Assembly: GCA_045126355.1 (NCBI GenBank)
Contig: JBGVOE010000030.1
Location: 1-8,457 of the forward strand
Direction: 5' to 3'
Origin: CAZSIA01 sp045126355
GTDB taxonomy: Bacteria > Bacillota_I > Bacilli_A > Acholeplasmatales > Anaeroplasmataceae
DNA length: 8,457 nucleotides
Part shown: positions 6,001 through 8,457 of the stretch, piece after piece
How positions within the stretch are numbered: position 1 is the first letter of the stretch
Layout: each line of letters opens with the position of its first letter
Notes under the pieces: generated by a model
Told to the model about the DNA's origin: nothing
Database searches by the model: none
The model's input: the letters and a program-made list of their open reading frames with translations, nothing else
Translations under genes and position numbers: made by a program

Positions 6001-7599
6001 ATGACAGAGGGTTTGATTTTAATATCGGTTATTTTGTTTGTATGTATTTTGTTTCAAAGAATTACTGGTAAGTTAGGGATTCCTGGATTATTTATTTTTA
6101 TTGTTATTGGAATGTTGTTTGGTTCTGATGGTATTTTTAAAATTAAATTTGATGATTATGATTTTGCTTATTATTTTTCATCCATAGCTTTAATTTTTAT
6201 TATGTTTTATGGTGGGGTTGGAACGAAGTGGAGTAAAGCAAAGCCTATTGCCGCTAAGGCAATTGTACTAAGTAGTTTAGGGACAATTTTAACTGCTTTA
6301 TTTGTTGGAGTGTTTTGTTTTTTAGTGTTAAAAATTTCTATTTTAGAAAGCTTGTTGATTGGTTCTTTGATATGTTCTACAGATGCTGCTAGTGTATTTT
6401 CAATTTTGCGTAGTAAAAAAATGAATTTAAAATACTCGACAGCTTCACTTATCGAAGTTGAAAGTGGAAGTAATGATCCATTCTCTTATATGTTAACAAC
6501 TATTATATTAACAATTATGAATGGTGGTAGCAGTTCATTTTTATCGATAGTAGCTATATTATTAATACAAGTTTTAGTCGGAGTTGTATTCGGATTTATA
6601 TTTGCATTTATTGCGAAATTTATTTTATCACGTATTAATTTTAAAGAAAGTGGATTTGATTTAGCTTTTATAGTTGCTATTGCTATAATGGCTTATGCAT
6701 TACCTACTCTACTGCAAGGTAACGGATATTTAGCTGTTTATATTTGTGGAATAGTAATTGGAAATAGTAAGGTAAGTTCTAAGAAAAATATGTTTAATTT
6801 CTTTGATGGAGTTACAAGTATTATCCAAATGTTTCTATTTTTCCTCTTAGGGCTATTAGCTACGCCATCTGAATTACCTAATGTAGCTTTATTAGGATTT
6901 TTAATTGCCTTATTTTTAACTATAGTTGCTAGACCACTAGCCGTTTTTATTTCAATGTTATTTTTTAAAGCAAAGTTTAGACAACAAATATTTGTCGCAT
7001 GGACTGGGATGAGAGGAGTTGCTTCTATTGTATTTGCGATAATAGCAATAACAAATCCAGCCAAGATTGATAATGATATTTTTCATATTGTATTCTTTAT
7101 TGTTTTGTTTTCAATATCACTTCAAGGATCACTTTTACCACTTATAGCTAAAAAACTTGATATGATTGATTATAGTGATGATGTTATGAAAACATTTAAT
7201 GATTATTTAGAAGAAGTTCCTGTTGAGTTTTTACAATTTAGCCTACCTAATAATCATGAGTGGATAGGAAAAAGAATTTGCAATGTTATCTTTCCACCTG
7301 AATCTATTTTGGTTTTAATTATTAGAGATAAAAAACGTATAATTCCAAATGGTAATACAATATTAAATGAAAAAGATATTTTAATTATGAGTGGTAAGGA
7401 TAGTAGAAAAATTGAAGGAATTAATTTATATGAAAAGATTGTTGATAGCTCTGATGAATTAATAAATAAAAAAATCAAAGATATATCGATAAAAGATAAA
7501 TTGATTATTTTAATTAAAAGAAAAAATAATGTTATTATTCCTAAAGGGGATACAGTAATTTATGATGGTGATATATTGGTTATTAATGATACTAAATGA
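6001..7599 (+). CDS. CPA1-family cation (K+ or Na+)/proton antiporter with C-terminal RCK_C-type regulatory tail
   Basis: A 532-residue membrane protein that exchanges K+ or Na+ for protons, similar in plan to NhaP2/CvrA-type antiporters. Residues 1-385 hold about 12-13 hydrophobic helices with the CPA1 signatures 'STDAASVFSILR' (126-137), 'EVESGSNDPF' (152-161, with the ND pair and likely ion-site Asp159) and 'TGMRGVASIVFA' (335-346). Residues 400-532 are soluble and look like two RCK_C (TrkA-C) units in tandem: 'VEFLQFSLPNNHEWIGKRI' to 'DILIMSG', then 'INKKIKDISIKDKLIIL' to 'DGDILVIND'. No NAD-binding RCK_N domain is present. RCK_C units sense ligands such as nucleotides. Ribosome site AGGAGG at 5989-5994 is 6 bases upstream of the ATG. 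It is a single-gene unit. Compared with pheST it visibly uses more ATA and TTG codons, which may reflect lower expression or acquisition. The ion cannot be settled from sequence. Confidence 0.9.
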   Translation: MTEGLILISVILFVCILFQRITGKLGIPGLFIFIVIGMLFGSDGIFKIKFDDYDFAYYFSSIALIFIMFYGGVGTKWSKAKPIAAKAIVLSSLGTILTALFVGVFCFLVLKISILESLLIGSLICSTDAASVFSILRSKKMNLKYSTASLIEVESGSNDPFSYMLTTIILTIMNGGSSSFLSIVAILLIQVLVGVVFGFIFAFIAKFILSRINFKESGFDLAFIVAIAIMAYALPTLLQGNGYLAVYICGIVIGNSKVSSKKNMFNFFDGVTSIIQMFLFFLLGLLATPSELPNVALLGFLIALFLTIVARPLAVFISMLFFKAKFRQQIFVAWTGMRGVASIVFAIIAITNPAKIDNDIFHIVFFIVLFSISLQGSLLPLIAKKLDMIDYSDDVMKTFNDYLEEVPVEFLQFSLPNNHEWIGKRICNVIFPPESILVLIIRDKKRIIPNGNTILNEKDILIMSGKDSRKIEGINLYEKIVDSSDELINKKIKDISIKDKLIILIKRKNNVIIPKGDTVIYDGDILVINDTK

Positions 7600-7610
7600 A
7601 AATAATTTAT

Positions 7611-7637
7611 AAAGCTCTATTATATAGGGCTTTTTTT
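7611..7637 (+). terminator. Intrinsic terminator of the antiporter gene; insertion site of the intron
   Basis: AGCTCTAT (7613-7620) pairs with ATAGGGCT (7624-7631) around TAT, with one G-U pair, and AA/TT can extend the stem. A run of seven T follows (7631-7637). The group II intron starts three bases after the T-run. Confidence 0.88.
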
Positions 7638-7640
7638 AAT
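7637..7640 (+). other. Candidate IBS1 of the group II intron (exon side of the 5' splice site)
   Basis: TAAT immediately precedes the intron's first base and is complementary over four pairs to ATTA at 7817-7820. By alignment in the eye to the O. iheyensis intron, ATTA falls where EBS1 is expected, in GACATTACACAAT. A very short IBS1-EBS1 pairing is normal for class C introns, which use the terminator hairpin in place of a long IBS2. Confidence 0.45.
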
Positions 7641-7906
7641 GTATGACGGGCATGTCATAAGTCTAGGGTGAAAGTCCTAAGAGGCGTATTTGTCGCGAAC
7701 TCGATAGCAACTTGCAAAGCGTAAACCAGTGATGGAGCGTGAAAAGAAGCAATAGCGAAATCGTGGCCCAACGAGCAGAAACTTAAGACTAAGGCTTATT
7801 GAAGGGGTAAGTTGACATTACACAATAAAGCCCAAAAGACAAACGTAACTTTAATAAGTAAATTAAGTGGGTAAACGAGGAAAGAGTTATGATTTATCCC
7901 GTGAGG

Positions 7907-7944
7907 TCTCATAGAGGTAAAACTAGTAACAACGAACTATGAGA
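7907..7944 (+). other. Extended hairpin in the intron ribozyme, just before the conserved AGTCAGCAG element
   Basis: TCTCATAG (7907-7914) pairs perfectly with CTATGAGA (7937-7944), enclosing a 22-nt A-rich loop. In the O. iheyensis intron the same place, between GAGGUCU and AGAAGUCAGCAG, holds a short GAAA-capped stem. Here that tip is enlarged. Confidence 0.65.
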
Positions 7945-8019
7945 AGTCAGCAGAGGTCATAGTAGGTAGTAATACTGAAGGACTGAACAATTTATAAGAC
8001 TATGGAGGTCTTGAAATCA

Positions 8020-8103
8020 CTAGCGAATAGTTAGAATGTGCATAAAAGGTAAAGAAGTTGAACGTAATTTAATGTATAAATCCCTAAAGAATGTTTTCGC
8101 TAG
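8020..8103 (+). other. Domain IV stem of the intron upstream of the RT start
   Basis: CTAGCGAA (8020-8027) is perfectly complementary to TTCGCTAG (8096-8103), enclosing 68 nt and ending about 12 bases before the ribosome site of the reverse transcriptase. In other group II introns a hairpin at the base of domain IV near the ORF start binds the maturase and represses its translation; this stem is in a comparable place. Confidence 0.55.
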
Positions 8104-8132
8104 ATAATGAAAAGAAAGGAAGTAGACAAGCT

Positions 8133-8457
8133 ATGAGTGAAGATATTATTACAAAGATACTTGACCGAAACAATTTAAACGAAGCCTTTAAACGTGTAAA
8201 AGCGAATAAAGGAGCAAGTGGGATTGATGATATGGATATTGAAGAAACAAAAGTTTATATCAGAGAACACAAAAATACAATTGTTTGGCAATTATATAAT
8301 AGAAAATATCAACCTCAACCTGTGCGTAGGGTAGAAATACCAAAACCAAACGGTGGTAAAAGAAAGTTAGGTATACCAACAGTTTTAGATAGAGTCATCC
8401 AACAAGCAATGGTGCAAGTATTATCACCAATGTTTGAACCACATTTTAGTGATAATA
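8133..8457 (+). CDS. ltrA: Group II intron reverse transcriptase/maturase, N-terminal part (runs off the right edge)
   Basis: The first 108 codons of the intron-encoded protein, which helps the intron RNA fold and splice and copies it into DNA at new sites. Residues 1-40 ('ILDRNNLNEAFKRVKANKGA' then 'SGIDDMDIEE') form the N-terminal RT-0 region. 'QPVRRVEIPKPNGGKRKLGI' (residues 61-80), followed by 'PTVLDRVIQQA', is RT motif 1 with the start of motif 2. The catalytic YADD box, the maturase X domain and any endonuclease domain are beyond the edge. The chosen ATG has AAAGGA at 8115-8120, 12 bases upstream, which is somewhat far. An in-frame ATG at 8091 would add 14 residues (MFSLDNEKKGSRQA) but has no good ribosome site and lies in the domain IV stem. 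The reading frame is open to the end of the window. Confidence 0.9.
   Translation, partial: MSEDIITKILDRNNLNEAFKRVKANKGASGIDDMDIEETKVYIREHKNTIVWQLYNRKYQPQPVRRVEIPKPNGGKRKLGIPTVLDRVIQQAMVQVLSPMFEPHFSDN

Larger units (their letters stand above)
7641..8457 (+). mobile_element. Group II intron, probably bacterial class C (IIC), 5' part
   Basis: This self-splicing retroelement begins at GTATGACGGGCATGTC. Its opening hairpin TATGAC/GTCATA (7642-7659), 'GTCTAGGGTGAAAGTCC' just after it, and 'GAAGTCAGCAGAGGTCATAG' followed by 'GAAGGACTGAAC' (7943-7988) match, as I recall them, the ribozyme of the class C intron of Oceanobacillus iheyensis. The domain I core therefore covers about 7641-7890 and domain III about 7900-7990; domain IV with the reverse transcriptase follows. 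Insertion directly behind a terminator hairpin is the known habit of class C introns. The first bases GTATG differ from the usual GTGYG consensus at position 3. Domains V and VI, the branch-point A and the 3' exon lie outside the window, so completeness is unknown. Confidence 0.85.

Noticed and set aside
6738..7064. A 108-codon minus-strand frame opposite the antiporter gene.
   Set aside because: It mirrors the strong coding signal and membrane helices of the antiporter on the other strand and has no separate signals.
7600..8132. A CRISPR array, tRNA or other small RNA gene in the 530-base stretch without a reading frame.
   Set aside because: No regular repeats or tRNA cloverleaf were found. 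The stretch is explained by the terminator and the group II intron ribozyme domains.

Overview
The window is AT-rich, low-GC DNA that reads like a member of the Bacillota (Firmicutes), possibly one of the AT-rich gut Bacilli or Erysipelotrichia-like lineages. The reasons are strong AGGAGG-type ribosome sites, short U-tailed intrinsic terminators after most genes, a Gram-positive T-box riboswitch ahead of pheST, and the four-cysteine insert in PheS. TGA ends the antiporter gene while tryptophan is encoded by TGG, so the standard bacterial code applies and a mycoplasma-type code does not. The lineage is inference; no rRNA or other marker is present.

Layout. At the left edge (1-120, minus strand) is the start of an IS3-like insertion sequence: 22 codons of a transposase OrfA N-terminus with a U-tailed hairpin just upstream of it. 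Next comes a compact formate/nitrite-transporter-family gene on the minus strand (141-758). A 150-bp divergent promoter region separates it from a plus-strand gene for a small membrane protein of unknown function (909-1310), which has its own terminator. An alpha/beta-hydrolase esterase follows (1367-2167).

The core of the window is the phenylalanyl-tRNA synthetase operon. A promoter (2187-2215) drives a complete T-box leader (about 2222-2459) with a UUC specifier, a UGGU acceptor-binding sequence and a competing terminator. Then come pheS (2480-3511), pheT (3525-5900) and a terminator. The leader senses uncharged tRNA-Phe and so couples synthetase expression to phenylalanine charging.

Downstream is a single-gene unit for a CPA1-type cation/proton antiporter with a cytosolic RCK_C-type tail (6001-7599), closed by a terminator. 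Immediately after that terminator's U-tract a group II intron begins (7641) and runs off the right edge. Its ribozyme domains I-III, a stem in domain IV, and the first 108 codons of its reverse transcriptase (from 8133) are visible; domains V and VI are not.

Most of the window is ordinary housekeeping chromosome flanked by two partial mobile elements. I do not see a new multi-gene system. The points most worth a second look are the intron's site preference and its elaborated domains, the terminator inside the IS edge, and the unrecognised membrane protein.
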